Below are positions 18,649 through 28,564 of a DNA stretch of 64,000 nt, in pieces; position 1 is the first letter of the stretch, and each line of letters starts with the position of its first letter. The DNA lies in assembly GCF_001654835.1 (NCBI RefSeq), contig NZ_LXEP01000029.1:1-64000 (forward strand). Reading direction: 5' to 3'. Below the pieces are notes generated by a model. It saw nothing but the letters and a program-made list of their open reading frames with translations. It ran no database searches and was not told the origin of the DNA. The position numbers were made by a program, and so were the translations under genes. Source of the stretch: Buttiauxella gaviniae ATCC 51604. GTDB taxonomy: Bacteria > Pseudomonadota > Gammaproteobacteria > Enterobacterales > Enterobacteriaceae.

Positions 18649-21278
18649 CAGATCCCTTGCGCCTCAGCTGCCGCATCTTCAATCTCTGCGGTGAAACGGT
18701 GTTCCTCAACAGCGATGTGCACACGCTGGATGGCTGAACCCGCTGCCATTTTTTGCAGCAGCAGTAACGAAAGCGGCGGTAAAACTTCACCATCAATGAC
18801 GGATTCGAGCATGCGAGCACCGTTTTCGGACCGCGTGACGCGAAGCATAATTTCTTCACTGACTTGCGCTGAAATTATCGTTTCAGCATTGAATCGCTGT
18901 TTTAGCAGAGTCACGAGCCTTTCCAGCTTCGAGGCGATAATGGTTTTTAAGGTCTCATCTGAGAGGGGCAGGAAAGGAATAATTTCCATGCGTGCCAACA
19001 GAGCCGGCTTGAAGAAATCAGCCAGTACCGGATAAAGTTCTTCCTGGAGCTGATCTGGATTTTGCGCATGTTCGACGATGACCTGGTAACCCAGGTTGGA
19101 GGTCAGGAAGAAGACCACATTTTTGCAATCGATTAGGCGGCCTTCGCCATCGGCCATTTCGCCTTTATCGAAAGCCTGATAGAAGAGATTCAGCACATCC
19201 GGATGCGCTTTTTCAACTTCATCAAGCAAAACGACGGAATAGGGTTTCTGACGAATTGCTTCTGTCAGCACTCCGCCTTCGCCGTAACCGACATAACCTG
19301 GCGGCGAGCCAATCAAGCGTGAAACGGTATGTTTTTCCTGGAATTCAGACATATTGATCGTGGTGAGGTACTGGCGGCCGCCGAATAACAACTCAGCAAG
19401 TTGCAAAACTGTCTCTGTTTTGCCGACGCCGCTTGGGCCTGCCAGCAAAAACGCACCCAACGGGCGTCCCGGGCGGCGCAGGTCAGCTCTCGCCGTCAGA
19501 AGATGTTTATGTAACTGTGCAATGGCAAGCGTTTGGCCTTTAATTTTGTCACCGAGCCATGTTGGCAACTCAGTAATTAGCGTCATTTCGCTTTGCGACA
19601 AGCGGTTAAGCGGCACGCCTGTCCACTCTGCAATAACCGAGGCAATCTGGCGCTTATCGACATGTGGGGATACCAGCAACTGCTGCTGATGCAACGTATC
19701 CAGCTCCATCATTAGCGACTGAAGTTTTTCGCGTTTCTCGGGCAACGTTGTTGCATCACTCTCTTCACTGTTCATCAGTAGCTCATGACGCAGCGCCACA
19801 ATGTGCCGCACTAAATCTTGCTGATGGTGCCAGCTTTCATCCAGTACGCCGAGCTGTGCATTCGCCTGTTCATGAAGCTGATGTAATTCAAGCAGGCGAG
19901 CATCGTTTTGTGGCAAACCTATTTTCTGCTCGCGCTCCAACTGACGGATTTCTGCCTGGTACTGATGGCTCTGCGTGGTGAGAGCCGAGATTTGGCGTGG
20001 CGGGGATGAGATATTTATCGCCACGCGGGCGCAGGCGGTATCCAGGACATCAATCGCTTTATCGGGAAGCTGACGGCCAGAAAGATAACGTTCGCTAAGT
20101 GTAGCGGCGGCCTGTAATGCTTCATCATCAATTAATACGCCGTGCGCCTGCTCGTAGACAGACGCCAGTCCGCGCAAAATAATGGTCGCTTCAGCTGCGG
20201 TTGGCTCGTTGACCTTAACGGGCTGAAAACGCCGCGAAAGTGCAGCATCTTTTTCAAAATATTTTTTGTATTCACTCCAGGTCGTCGCCGCGATGGTTTT
20301 CAGTTCACCACGAGCCAGCGCGGGTTTAAGTAGGTTGGAAATATCCAGCCCGCCCTGTTGATTACCTGCACCAATAAGCGTATGCGCTTCATCGATAAAT
20401 AAAATCACCGGGGTTGTGGCTTCACGGACTTCCGTCATGATCCCCTTGAAACGTTTTTCAAACTCGCCTTTAACGGATGCTCCTGCCTGAAGCGCACCTA
20501 AATCGAGGGTCACGAGTTCTGTATTCAGCAGCTTTTCCGGGACCTGACCATGGATGATACGAAGAGCAAGTCCTTCAATTAATGCACTTTTACCTACACC
20601 CGCCTCGCCAACAACAATGGGATTGTTTTTCCGTCGGCGACATAGAATATCGATCATCAGATCAATTTCGGCATCGCGACACAAAACCGGGTCGAGTTTG
20701 CCGTTGCGTGCATCATTCGTCACATTGGTGGAGTAACGGGCGAGCATACTCTCTTCGCTGTGTGTGAGTGCCTGTGTTTTGCCATTGTCATCAAGAATGA
20801 CGGATTCGGCTGAGTCTTTGGTGCAAGAGGCAAAATTCAGTCGGAGCAGGTCGCGGTTTATCTGCGCCAGTAATTGTGCTGCGGCAGGCGGTACATAACG
20901 CAGAGGCGTATGAAGCAGGGCAAGCAGTAAGATTCCACCGCGTAATTGTCCAAGCTGCATCTCTGCAGAGGCCAACAGCCATGCATCTTTTAGCCATTCC
21001 ACCAGCAAGGGTGAAAAGCTTGGGTAGCTATCAACGGATTGACCTTTATATTCACCGACGAGGGTCAATGCGTCGCGCAGCTCCCCGAGGTCAATCCCGG
21101 ATTGTTCGGCAATAATACGAACATCGCTACGCGGAGTCGCCAGCATTTGTACCAGGACTTGCGCGACGGTAATTTCTGATGCTTGCTGATTGACGCATTC
21201 AGCCGCTGCCATCTCCAGCGCCTGTTTTGACAAAATATTCAGCCGGTTAACCAGCGTAGGTAAATCAATCTGGATCAT
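18648..21278 (-). CDS. tssH: T6SS AAA+ ATPase TssH (ClpV)
   Basis: An 876-aa Clp/Hsp100 ATPase that recycles contracted TssBC sheath. It has an N-terminal double Clp-N domain (1-155), AAA domain 1 with Walker [10 protein letters not shown] (224-232) and Walker [11 protein letters not shown] (near 295), a middle coiled coil (about 410-530), and AAA domain 2 with GPSGVGKTE and [13 protein letters not shown]. All nucleotide-binding motifs are intact. It is preceded by tssL (13-bp gap) and overlaps tagO by one base at the stop. Confidence 0.96.
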   Translation of the reverse strand: MIQIDLPTLVNRLNILSKQALEMAAAECVNQQASEITVAQVLVQMLATPRSDVRIIAEQSGIDLGELRDALTLVGEYKGQSVDSYPSFSPLLVEWLKDAWLLASAEMQLGQLRGGILLLALLHTPLRYVPPAAAQLLAQINRDLLRLNFASCTKDSAESVILDDNGKTQALTHSEESMLARYSTNVTNDARNGKLDPVLCRDAEIDLMIDILCRRRKNNPIVVGEAGVGKSALIEGLALRIIHGQVPEKLLNTELVTLDLGALQAGASVKGEFEKRFKGIMTEVREATTPVILFIDEAHTLIGAGNQQGGLDISNLLKPALARGELKTIAATTWSEYKKYFEKDAALSRRFQPVKVNEPTAAEATIILRGLASVYEQAHGVLIDDEALQAAATLSERYLSGRQLPDKAIDVLDTACARVAINISSPPRQISALTTQSHQYQAEIRQLEREQKIGLPQNDARLLELHQLHEQANAQLGVLDESWHHQQDLVRHIVALRHELLMNSEESDATTLPEKREKLQSLMMELDTLHQQQLLVSPHVDKRQIASVIAEWTGVPLNRLSQSEMTLITELPTWLGDKIKGQTLAIAQLHKHLLTARADLRRPGRPLGAFLLAGPSGVGKTETVLQLAELLFGGRQYLTTINMSEFQEKHTVSRLIGSPPGYVGYGEGGVLTEAIRQKPYSVVLLDEVEKAHPDVLNLFYQAFDKGEMADGEGRLIDCKNVVFFLTSNLGYQVIVEHAQNPDQLQEELYPVLADFFKPALLARMEIIPFLPLSDETLKTIIASKLERLVTLLKQRFNAETIISAQVSEEIMLRVTRSENGARMLESVIDGEVLPPLSLLLLQKMAAGSAIQRVHIAVEEHRFTAEIEDAAAEAQGI

Positions 21279-21291
21279 CTCAATATCCTTA

Positions 21292-22053
21292 TTATCTCAG
21301 TAAGCCACTCAGCTGCTGCAAAATGTCCTGGGTCTGCGCGTTCAAGCGCAGCAGATAAAATAACCAGGTCGCAAGTAGTAGGGTGATACCGCCTACGAGC
21401 AAATGCTTAATGCCCAGGCGTTTTACTAAGCGGTAAGGCGAATGCTGGTTTCTTTTATCCAGATGCAATAGCGGGAAGGGACCATCCCCACGCAACTGGT
21501 GGAGTACGTGGTGTAAGCGACGAAATATATGTTCGAATTCGTCGTTGTTTTGCATACTGACTTTATAGCGACCACGAAATCCGAGCGAAAAACATAAGTA
21601 CAGAAACTCAAGGAGATCGCGATATCGTTTCGGTTCGCCAATCAGCCTTTCAAGTAGAATATAAATCTTCTCACCGCCCCAGGTTTCATTATGAAAATGC
21701 ACCAGCAGTGATTGTTTTACCCATTCGTTCTGGCTTGACCAGCCCTGCCCCAATGCCGCTTCATCAATGAAAGTACAAAGAACGTAACGAAACGAAATGA
21801 TGGTTCCCGGCTCGTAGCCATGGTTCTGGAGTAGTTGCTCAATCGCACGAATATCGGTAACAACCTGACCAAAAAGATGGTCCGGTAATCCACGACTGCT
21901 CATGGTTTTTAGCCGTAACACCATGCCAAGAAGAGGGGTTGCTCCATCAATCATGGGATTCAGACTGTTGCCGCGAAGCGCCAGTCGATAATGGCGTTGG
22001 CTATCTTCATTGGTTTCATCAATGAAAATCGATGCTTCAGAGAGTTCGCTCAC
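21292..22053 (-). CDS. tssL: T6SS membrane subunit TssL (IcmH/DotU family)
   Basis: A 253-aa inner-membrane protein. A hook-shaped helical cytoplasmic domain (about 1-210) ends in one transmembrane helix (about 218-237, LLVGGITLLLATWLFYLL) with a short periplasmic tail. It lacks the peptidoglycan-binding OmpA-like extension of 'evolved' TssL proteins. GTG start with AGAGGA upstream; only 4 bp separate it from the tssK stop. Together with TssJ and TssM it forms the envelope-spanning channel. Confidence 0.93.
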   Translation of the reverse strand: MSELSEASIFIDETNEDSQRHYRLALRGNSLNPMIDGATPLLGMVLRLKTMSSRGLPDHLFGQVVTDIRAIEQLLQNHGYEPGTIISFRYVLCTFIDEAALGQGWSSQNEWVKQSLLVHFHNETWGGEKIYILLERLIGEPKRYRDLLEFLYLCFSLGFRGRYKVSMQNNDEFEHIFRRLHHVLHQLRGDGPFPLLHLDKRNQHSPYRLVKRLGIKHLLVGGITLLLATWLFYLLRLNAQTQDILQQLSGLLR

Positions 22054-22057
22054 GGCG

Positions 22058-23401
22058 TTATCCTCTTATTGCCCAAAGCTGCAGATCCAGTTCCGGGAAA
22101 TTCCCGGAGACGTGCAAAGCGATTCCGTTGTGACGCACAATTTCCGCCCAGGCGAGGCTGTTTTTATCCAGAGTGAAGTAGACATAATTGGCGTGATAAG
22201 GGATCTGGCGAGGTGCGGTGGAAAGCGGCACCAGTTGAACCCCCGGGACTTGAACGCTCACCACATTGCGGATTTTTTCCACCGAGCTGATTTTGGATTG
22301 CTGCACAAATTGGCGATGTAATGTTTCGTGTGGCATCTGCGCTTTCACCGCCAGCACAAAGGTCGCGGATTGCAGCAGGGTTGAATCATTGACGACGGCG
22401 GCATAAATGCCATCCATATAAGTAAGTGGCAGATTCATAGCGCGTGGTGCTAATACCGTACTTAGCGCTTTGCGCAATCGAGGCATTATCTGATGAAACG
22501 TTTCGGTCAGATTTTCCTGCTGATAAAAACCAAGCTTTTCGGACAGTCGGCTTTCTTCTGTGAAGGTCACAAGCTCGCCATATAATGAAATCAAATCGAG
22601 ATAAAAAATCTCAGGATGTAGCCGAGCCAGCGCAGAGCGATGAGCGAATTTTGTCTGGTTTCGGTTAAACATCTGCAGCATCATAAATTCGGCAACATCG
22701 GCAATACCTTGTTGCGAAGGCGCGCCAATACGTTTTGCCAGTTCTTCGGCGCGGTTAGTGACAGAGGCGGTCACTTCCCCAAGATAACGCGTCAAGGCGG
22801 TGCTCGAATGAGTCGTCATGACGCTGGGAATAAATTCGGGATCTAATTCTAACATCCCATTGGGATGGCGTTCTTTAATGCGACATAAAGGGATCGTCAC
22901 CCAGGAACTTAAATCTTCGGCTCCGCTCATCAGACAAGGAACTAATTGCCCCAGAGCGAGAGCGCTGGCATCTCCTTCATTAGTATGAAGATCGCGAACA
23001 TCGCTGTAGTTAATACGATAACGTCCCGAAGATTGCCCTGCGCTATGCATTCCTTCAACTTCATTAATCACATCGCTAATGATTGGCAGAGCCAGATAAA
23101 TTTCACGGCTAGCCGAAGTCTTCAACTCATTAATTAGCAGGGGAGCGGGAATAATATCCTGATCCGGAATGCTAAAAACTGTTCCATCGGACAGACATCC
23201 AATCGCTTTATTAATGCTGATTTTGCCATGCTTGAGTTGGGTTTCATCAATATCCAGATCGGTAAAACCCCAGTTGATATTACTCAGAGCCAGCAGATGA
23301 TTCTGTAGAACATAATCGTTATGTCGTTGCTGTTGCTGAAAATGCTGAGGTTTAACAAATAAACCTTCCTGCCAGATGACTTTATTTTTCATGGTTGCCA
23401 C
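22058..23401 (-). CDS. tssK: T6SS baseplate protein TssK
   Basis: A 447-aa baseplate subunit that links TssFG wedges to the TssL/TssM membrane complex. The family signature at the N-terminus is clear (VIWQEGLFVKPQHFQQQQRH). The GTG at 23401 has AGAGGA 9 nt upstream; an ATG three codons later is the alternative. It lies between tssJ and tssL with very short gaps. Confidence 0.95.
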   Translation of the reverse strand: MATMKNKVIWQEGLFVKPQHFQQQQRHNDYVLQNHLLALSNINWGFTDLDIDETQLKHGKISINKAIGCLSDGTVFSIPDQDIIPAPLLINELKTSASREIYLALPIISDVINEVEGMHSAGQSSGRYRINYSDVRDLHTNEGDASALALGQLVPCLMSGAEDLSSWVTIPLCRIKERHPNGMLELDPEFIPSVMTTHSSTALTRYLGEVTASVTNRAEELAKRIGAPSQQGIADVAEFMMLQMFNRNQTKFAHRSALARLHPEIFYLDLISLYGELVTFTEESRLSEKLGFYQQENLTETFHQIMPRLRKALSTVLAPRAMNLPLTYMDGIYAAVVNDSTLLQSATFVLAVKAQMPHETLHRQFVQQSKISSVEKIRNVVSVQVPGVQLVPLSTAPRQIPYHANYVYFTLDKNSLAWAEIVRHNGIALHVSGNFPELDLQLWAIRG

Positions 23402-23406
23402 GATCG

Positions 23407-23937
23407 TTATTCCTCTTTTTTTAATTCGATACTGCTGTCGCGCACATGTACCAGCAGGTGATAGGTATGTCCGATACCTTCAACAGATGTTATTTGCTTC
23501 CATTCGGTAATTTGATCATCCGCGAAATAGGCCACAACGCCGATATAGCGCGTTGCCGGATTCATTTTTATCTGCGGCAGCGTTTTAATAGTGTCGGGCA
23601 GTAAGCTGAAATCCTGGTTATCGATATAATTTTTCCCCAAAACCTCATCAAGCTTGGCACCAGCAATGAGATCAAAATCAGCTTCTTGCAGCTTCGAATC
23701 TTCACTCATATAAATAAGCTGAACACTTACCGGCAAACCCTCGCCACTTTCGTTGGAATTAGCGTTCGGCTCGGTCAGAAGTGTGACGACTAGTTCAGAA
23801 GGCTGCTCGGCGGCTTCACCCACTTTAATATTTGGATCGGCGATCACCTGGCCTAACTTTTTTGCCGTTTCGCATCCGCTAAGTATTCCTGTGATGAGAC
23901 ACAGAATTGCCATCGCCAGGGGCCATCTCCACTTCAT
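23407..23937 (-). CDS. tssJ: T6SS outer-membrane lipoprotein TssJ
   Basis: A 176-aa lipoprotein with a signal sequence ending in lipobox ILSGC (lipidated Cys22) and a small beta-sandwich domain. It is the outer-membrane anchor of the TssJLM complex. Its ATG overlaps the tagH stop codon (ATGA at 23934-23937), indicating coupling. Length is typical for the family. Confidence 0.92.
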   Translation of the reverse strand: MKWRWPLAMAILCLITGILSGCETAKKLGQVIADPNIKVGEAAEQPSELVVTLLTEPNANSNESGEGLPVSVQLIYMSEDSKLQEADFDLIAGAKLDEVLGKNYIDNQDFSLLPDTIKTLPQIKMNPATRYIGVVAYFADDQITEWKQITSVEGIGHTYHLLVHVRDSSIELKKEE

Positions 23938-25259
23938 AGTGCATCCGACTCCCGGTCTGACTGACGCAACACTCGGTCATAGACTTGTGCGTAAACCTCA
24001 TTGAATAACCTTTCAAAACCAAGCTGCCGGCTTGAAGCCAGCTCATCGTAATAGTTGCAGTACATGCCCCATGCCCAGGCATCGTTCATCTCCAGACGTT
24101 GTTCGTGGCTGCGGCGGTACTGTGCAAAGCGCGTCATTAATTGATTAGGAGAAAAGGCTTCAAGCATCATGCGAAGCGCCTCAACGATGGCAGTTTGATT
24201 CGCCTGGTTGTGCAGTTTCATGTTGCGCAGGCTTTCAGCGACTGCGGCTGGAGCAGACAGATGCACCGGGCTTTTCCCATCGGCGAAGAGCACGTTCAGC
24301 GCACTCTCATAGCTCAAATTCAGGCGTAACGGATTATCTTCAAGCGGTCGTAAATGTTTATCAGAAAGGCTATTTTGCTGGTGTTGCAGATCTAACAACC
24401 CTTTAACCGCCGCTTGCAACGTGCGTCCAATCTCTTCCAGAAAATCATCAGCATTTTGCGAATTGTGCAGTGGAAGTGCATGTCCTAAGCCACGCATTAG
24501 CGGTGAGACGGCAACATGGTGGTAAGTCAGATCTATACTATCGTTGTGGTATATCTCTTCGTTCTCTTTACTACGTAAATTATGGATATCAGGCAAATCC
24601 ATGAAATGGTTATCGATACCACCTTTACGGGGAGCATCTGACGCCGGCGCGGTAAGCGGGACTTGATGGCTATACTGCATAAGAGCAGGTTCATCAAAAG
24701 CAGAGAACGCTGCGTGTTGAGTTGTCAGACTCTCTTTCTGTAGGGCTGCCAGAGGGTCCGATGAAAAACCATTCACAACCGAAGGTGCGATTTCCCGGTA
24801 AGGCAGGGTGCTTTGGTAGCTTGGTTGCCCTTCTGTGGTCAGTAACGTTTCGGTTAACCGATCCTGGTTCATCACAATGGTTTCTGGCGTCGTATTTTGC
24901 AGATCAAAATCGGCGCCTTCGCCCAGATGAAACTGCGCTTTTATACGCAGGGCACCGATGCTAATTTCATCTCCCTGGCGCAAACGAATTAAACCAGTAC
25001 TCTGAGTTACTGGTGCCTGATTTAGCTGTAAATTTCGCGTATGAACTTGCAAACAAAAAATACCGTCTCGCCAAACAACGGAACAGGCTTTTTCATTAAT
25101 ACTTTGCTTGTTGTCCTGTACAGCCCAGTAACACATTTCGGCATGGCCAATATCACCGCCTTCTGTCGTAAACAGGCATTTTGCTGCCCGGCCACTTTCC
25201 AGTTCATTACCATTCATAATCTGTAATGAAAGTGACGGCTGCTTTTTATCCTCTGCCAT
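23934..25259 (-). CDS. tagH: T6SS-associated FHA-domain protein TagH
   Basis: A 441-aa protein. The N-terminal region (about 5-110, with GDIGHAEMCYWAVQD and RLRQGDEISIGALRIKAQF) folds as a divergent FHA domain. A variable linker follows, then the conserved ImpI/VasC C-terminal domain (about 260-440). FHA proteins bind phosphothreonine peptides; in Pseudomonas this links the T6SS to the PpkA/PppA kinase-phosphatase pair. No kinase or phosphatase is encoded in this cluster, and the usual GR-S-H FHA residues are not obvious, so phosphopeptide binding is doubtful. It occupies the same slot as VCA0112. Confidence 0.88.
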   Translation of the reverse strand: MAEDKKQPSLSLQIMNGNELESGRAAKCLFTTEGGDIGHAEMCYWAVQDNKQSINEKACSVVWRDGIFCLQVHTRNLQLNQAPVTQSTGLIRLRQGDEISIGALRIKAQFHLGEGADFDLQNTTPETIVMNQDRLTETLLTTEGQPSYQSTLPYREIAPSVVNGFSSDPLAALQKESLTTQHAAFSAFDEPALMQYSHQVPLTAPASDAPRKGGIDNHFMDLPDIHNLRSKENEEIYHNDSIDLTYHHVAVSPLMRGLGHALPLHNSQNADDFLEEIGRTLQAAVKGLLDLQHQQNSLSDKHLRPLEDNPLRLNLSYESALNVLFADGKSPVHLSAPAAVAESLRNMKLHNQANQTAIVEALRMMLEAFSPNQLMTRFAQYRRSHEQRLEMNDAWAWGMYCNYYDELASSRQLGFERLFNEVYAQVYDRVLRQSDRESDAL

Positions 25260-25285
25260 ACTGCGCTCCGTTTATAAGGCTCTGG

Positions 25286-26323
25286 TTACGTTCTCACTGT
25301 GATTGTCACGTGAGGATACTGATTGGGTTGACCGAGAAAACTCGTCCATCCCAGAAGTGAATTTTGTTCATTGCCAAGCGTCATGCCGCCCACTTGCTGC
25401 GGGGCAATCCCTAGTCGTAGATCCCAGGCAAATTGGTCACGTAATACAAAGGCAACGAATAGTGTTAATGGCAGGAAGTTTTCACCGTTCGGTAAAAAAG
25501 AAAGAAATTGTTCTCGAGTGAGGTTATTAAGACATAACAAAAACTTACCGCCGCGATCTGGAATATGACCACCGATGGAGAAATTCTTACCCAGCACCGA
25601 TTTTTCCTGATATTTATTGCTACCGCGCATGACACGGCTTCCCAATCTATTTTGTTGGTCGGGAGCAATATTCACTTTGCGTAATTGCCAGCCGTGTAAT
25701 GTCACTTCTTCGTGATCAAAGCAGTGAGAAATAAGGCTACAAATAACTTCGGGTGAGCGGCCTGGATTAGCCATCGCCCCAGCATAGGCCAGCATTTTGC
25801 TGTGATTGATGGCAAGGCGATTGCGAATGCTTTCGCTACCCAATCCAACAAGTGAATACATACGTTGAGAAAAGGCATCTACACCGCCATTACGAAAGCA
25901 GGCGTAATAACGATATTTACGCCAAATGTGGTAGACGAATTGAGTCCATCGGTGGGAAAACATATCGAGAAAATCACCGAGTTTTTTTTCGCCTTGCGCA
26001 GAACTCCAGGCAAGATTGTCCAGATAATATCCTGGTAACGGAGACTGACTACCATGCAAACCCAGAAACGTCGTGGTCATAACAAACTGACCGGCTATAT
26101 TGCGGGTAAGGGCTTGCACATCGCTTTTAGGAAAAGCAATGCTGGCATCCGCTTCAAATCGTAACACTTCATCCTTAGGTTCAGTTTGAAGTGAGATATC
26201 TTGATAGTTTTCGGTCTGTTTATAAATCGATTCAACGAGTGCATAAAAATTATAGCGACAGACATCGTGAAAAGGATTATTTACCGTTAAATCAGCGCGT
26301 GCTGACCTATTCTTTCCGGCCAT
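25286..26323 (-). CDS. tssG: T6SS baseplate protein TssG
   Basis: A 345-aa baseplate subunit that forms the wedge complex with TssF and TssE. The ATG at 26323 has AGGAG 8 nt upstream and is preferred over an in-frame GTG at 26332 that overlaps the ribosome site. The 5' end overlaps the tssF coding region by 37 bp. Family landmarks include GYYLDNLAWSS and DVFSHR-like DMFSHRWTQFVY. Complete. Confidence 0.94.
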   Translation of the reverse strand: MAGKNRSARADLTVNNPFHDVCRYNFYALVESIYKQTENYQDISLQTEPKDEVLRFEADASIAFPKSDVQALTRNIAGQFVMTTTFLGLHGSQSPLPGYYLDNLAWSSAQGEKKLGDFLDMFSHRWTQFVYHIWRKYRYYACFRNGGVDAFSQRMYSLVGLGSESIRNRLAINHSKMLAYAGAMANPGRSPEVICSLISHCFDHEEVTLHGWQLRKVNIAPDQQNRLGSRVMRGSNKYQEKSVLGKNFSIGGHIPDRGGKFLLCLNNLTREQFLSFLPNGENFLPLTLFVAFVLRDQFAWDLRLGIAPQQVGGMTLGNEQNSLLGWTSFLGQPNQYPHVTITVRT

Positions 26324-28125
26324 TCGTAACACTCCTGATTATCGATATTGAAAACTTTTAATTCGTGGAAGCTATTTACGCTGGCATAAAGTGAAAAAAA
26401 GTGAGACAGCACAGTGCCCAATAAATAAAGCTCACCTTCGCAAACGAATGGTGTTTGGCGAATATAGATCGTCGAAGCTAGTCCTCGGATTGGAACACCT
26501 TTAAAAAGGTGATCCACAGGTTTGGTCTCAATTTGCTCAATTGCATCCAATTTTTGTTGAGATAATCGTGCTGCCTGCGGGTGCTGAATACCTGGCAAAT
26601 CATACGTTCGAAGCACCTGCTTCAACGCATCAAGGTCTAGTAATGAAAGGTAGTTAAGACTCATATTCGATAACAAAGACCAATGCAGGCTTCCATCGAG
26701 AACAGGGTATAAAGGCAGTGACGGGCGAGTGACATTTCGGAAGGAGGAAACGGCAGGGTTTTTCCCTAAGGCACGATTAATATCACCTGCTTTTAGCTGA
26801 GCCGGTATATCTCTGTTCGTACACGTTAATTCGGCAGAAACGACTTCATATCCGTCACCGCTATATTCCCTTTCAGATAAGGTACCATCACCATGAACAA
26901 AGGAAATAAAATGCTCAAGGCCTTGATTGGAAAGCGATGTTTTGGATTTTACCCGATAGTATAATGCTTCTCGTTGCTGAGAATATTCCACCTGATGCTG
27001 AAAACTTTCAAAAGAAGAATAGGTGCGTATTGTCGATTCGACTACTTTTCCTCTATGATTATTATCATAACACCAACCACTCTCGACCCTATTAACTGAG
27101 AATATGTCGTAGCACTCAGATAGCCGATGGTGTGCTCTGAGTAAATAATCAGTTGTGGTATTATTCAATTCAATAGCCTCTGCACTTTGTGAAAAAAGAT
27201 TCACTGCAGGTGCGCAATATAACCGGACTGAATCCTGCCGTAACTTTAAGTCGGGAGGCAAAGGTTTTGAAAAATGCAATCGGAGAGTAAATTTGTCTGC
27301 GATCGTCTCTGACGGTAATGAATGAATACCGCGAACATCGAAAAAGAAAAAGCTATCTAAATAACATAGATATTCTTGTAATATGCGATATCCGCTATAA
27401 ACATTCTTCGGATACGGGAGTATTGCATCCTGTTTTTCAAAACCTACCGGAGTCAGTTTGAAATCAGGCAGACGAATGATCTCTTCACCTAAGACTAATT
27501 CTGCTTCTGTCATGTACTCGCAGAACCATAGATAGAGTTGATAGCGAGTATAATTATCATCATTACCTAACCAGACACGTATTTTGTCGAAATCCAGCGT
27601 ACTGATATCCTGTGCTTTACCCAGAGCAAATGTTATATCAATCATGCCATGCTTGTGACTGCTACTGGTTGTGACATCATCAATGCTGATGGGTAATAAC
27701 CACACGTCACGACTTAGCGTGAACACGCATTCGGGTAATGATTCTTCAGGGTGTTGATCGGTACTTATTCCTGTGGATTCATTTGATGCACTCATGACCT
27801 GTGAATCAGCGTTCACTAAAAATGCAGTGGTAACAGTTTTTGGATTGGGTATGTATTCAATGATTGTCATGCTCGGTGTTGGGCGCAGGTAATTTGGCCA
27901 CAATAAATTGAGCAGACTATGAGTCAATTCAGGAAATTCATCTTCAATTCTGGATCGTAAATTACCAGATAAAAAAGCAAACCCTTCTAACAAACGTTCA
28001 ACGTCAGGGTCAGCTTCTTTCTCTGCCAGAAAGGGAGCTAAATGGGGTTTTTCTTTGGCCAGTAGCTTTCCTAACTGGCGAAGATAATCCAGCTCTTCTC
28101 GAAAATACCTTTCCTCAAATGACAT
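26287..28125 (-). CDS. tssF: T6SS baseplate protein TssF
   Basis: A 612-aa baseplate subunit. The N-terminus (RYFREELDYLRQLG, then FAFLSGNLRSRIEDEFPEL) is the strongly conserved part of the family and binds TssG and TssK. Full length. It starts 5 bp after tssE and overlaps tssG at its 3' end. The coding strand is AT-richer than tssH or tssM. Confidence 0.95.
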   Translation of the reverse strand: MSFEERYFREELDYLRQLGKLLAKEKPHLAPFLAEKEADPDVERLLEGFAFLSGNLRSRIEDEFPELTHSLLNLLWPNYLRPTPSMTIIEYIPNPKTVTTAFLVNADSQVMSASNESTGISTDQHPEESLPECVFTLSRDVWLLPISIDDVTTSSSHKHGMIDITFALGKAQDISTLDFDKIRVWLGNDDNYTRYQLYLWFCEYMTEAELVLGEEIIRLPDFKLTPVGFEKQDAILPYPKNVYSGYRILQEYLCYLDSFFFFDVRGIHSLPSETIADKFTLRLHFSKPLPPDLKLRQDSVRLYCAPAVNLFSQSAEAIELNNTTTDYLLRAHHRLSECYDIFSVNRVESGWCYDNNHRGKVVESTIRTYSSFESFQHQVEYSQQREALYYRVKSKTSLSNQGLEHFISFVHGDGTLSEREYSGDGYEVVSAELTCTNRDIPAQLKAGDINRALGKNPAVSSFRNVTRPSLPLYPVLDGSLHWSLLSNMSLNYLSLLDLDALKQVLRTYDLPGIQHPQAARLSQQKLDAIEQIETKPVDHLFKGVPIRGLASTIYIRQTPFVCEGELYLLGTVLSHFFSLYASVNSFHELKVFNIDNQECYEWPERIGQHALI

Positions 28126-28130
28126 ATAAC

Positions 28131-28562
28131 TTAATCCAGATGGTAGTGATATTGGTTATCTAATTGCATATTAAATTCCACGACATCCTTGCGGCCATTA
28201 AAATCTAAATGCGCCACAATATGAAAATTAAGATCCATGGGGTTATATCCATCACTGCTTACAGCATGGACATCAGCTTGCCTTATACGCGGTTCGTAAT
28301 TTTCAATACATTTCTTGATGGCTTCCTCGACCGTTTTTCGAAAATCTGCTGTTGAAGCCGTTGCGTCGTTTAAATCGATGACACCTAATTGCAATGTGCT
28401 TTGAGAACTGCCAGGTCTGGAATTAAGAATGCTGCGCAAGTTACGTTTAATCGATAATTGTAAATTCTCGATTTGCATTGAACGTGAATGACCTGACGAA
28501 CCATTTTCAATACGCTCAAATAAGCTGGCTGATGCTTCTCTTTTCCGACCTGGCGTTATCAT
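28131..28562 (-). CDS. tssE: T6SS baseplate protein TssE (gp25-like)
   Basis: A 143-aa homologue of phage T4 gp25, which nucleates sheath polymerisation at the baseplate. The gp25-like core spans about 28-125, with SLFERIE at the N-terminus and the NYEPRI motif (ENYEPRIRQADV) that contains the conserved sheath-contact Glu. ATG lies 2 bp after the tssC stop with AAGGA inside the tssC end. Confidence 0.93.
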   Translation of the reverse strand: MITPGRKREASASLFERIENGSSGHSRSMQIENLQLSIKRNLRSILNSRPGSSQSTLQLGVIDLNDATASTADFRKTVEEAIKKCIENYEPRIRQADVHAVSSDGYNPMDLNFHIVAHLDFNGRKDVVEFNMQLDNQYHYHLD

Positions 28563-28564
28563 AA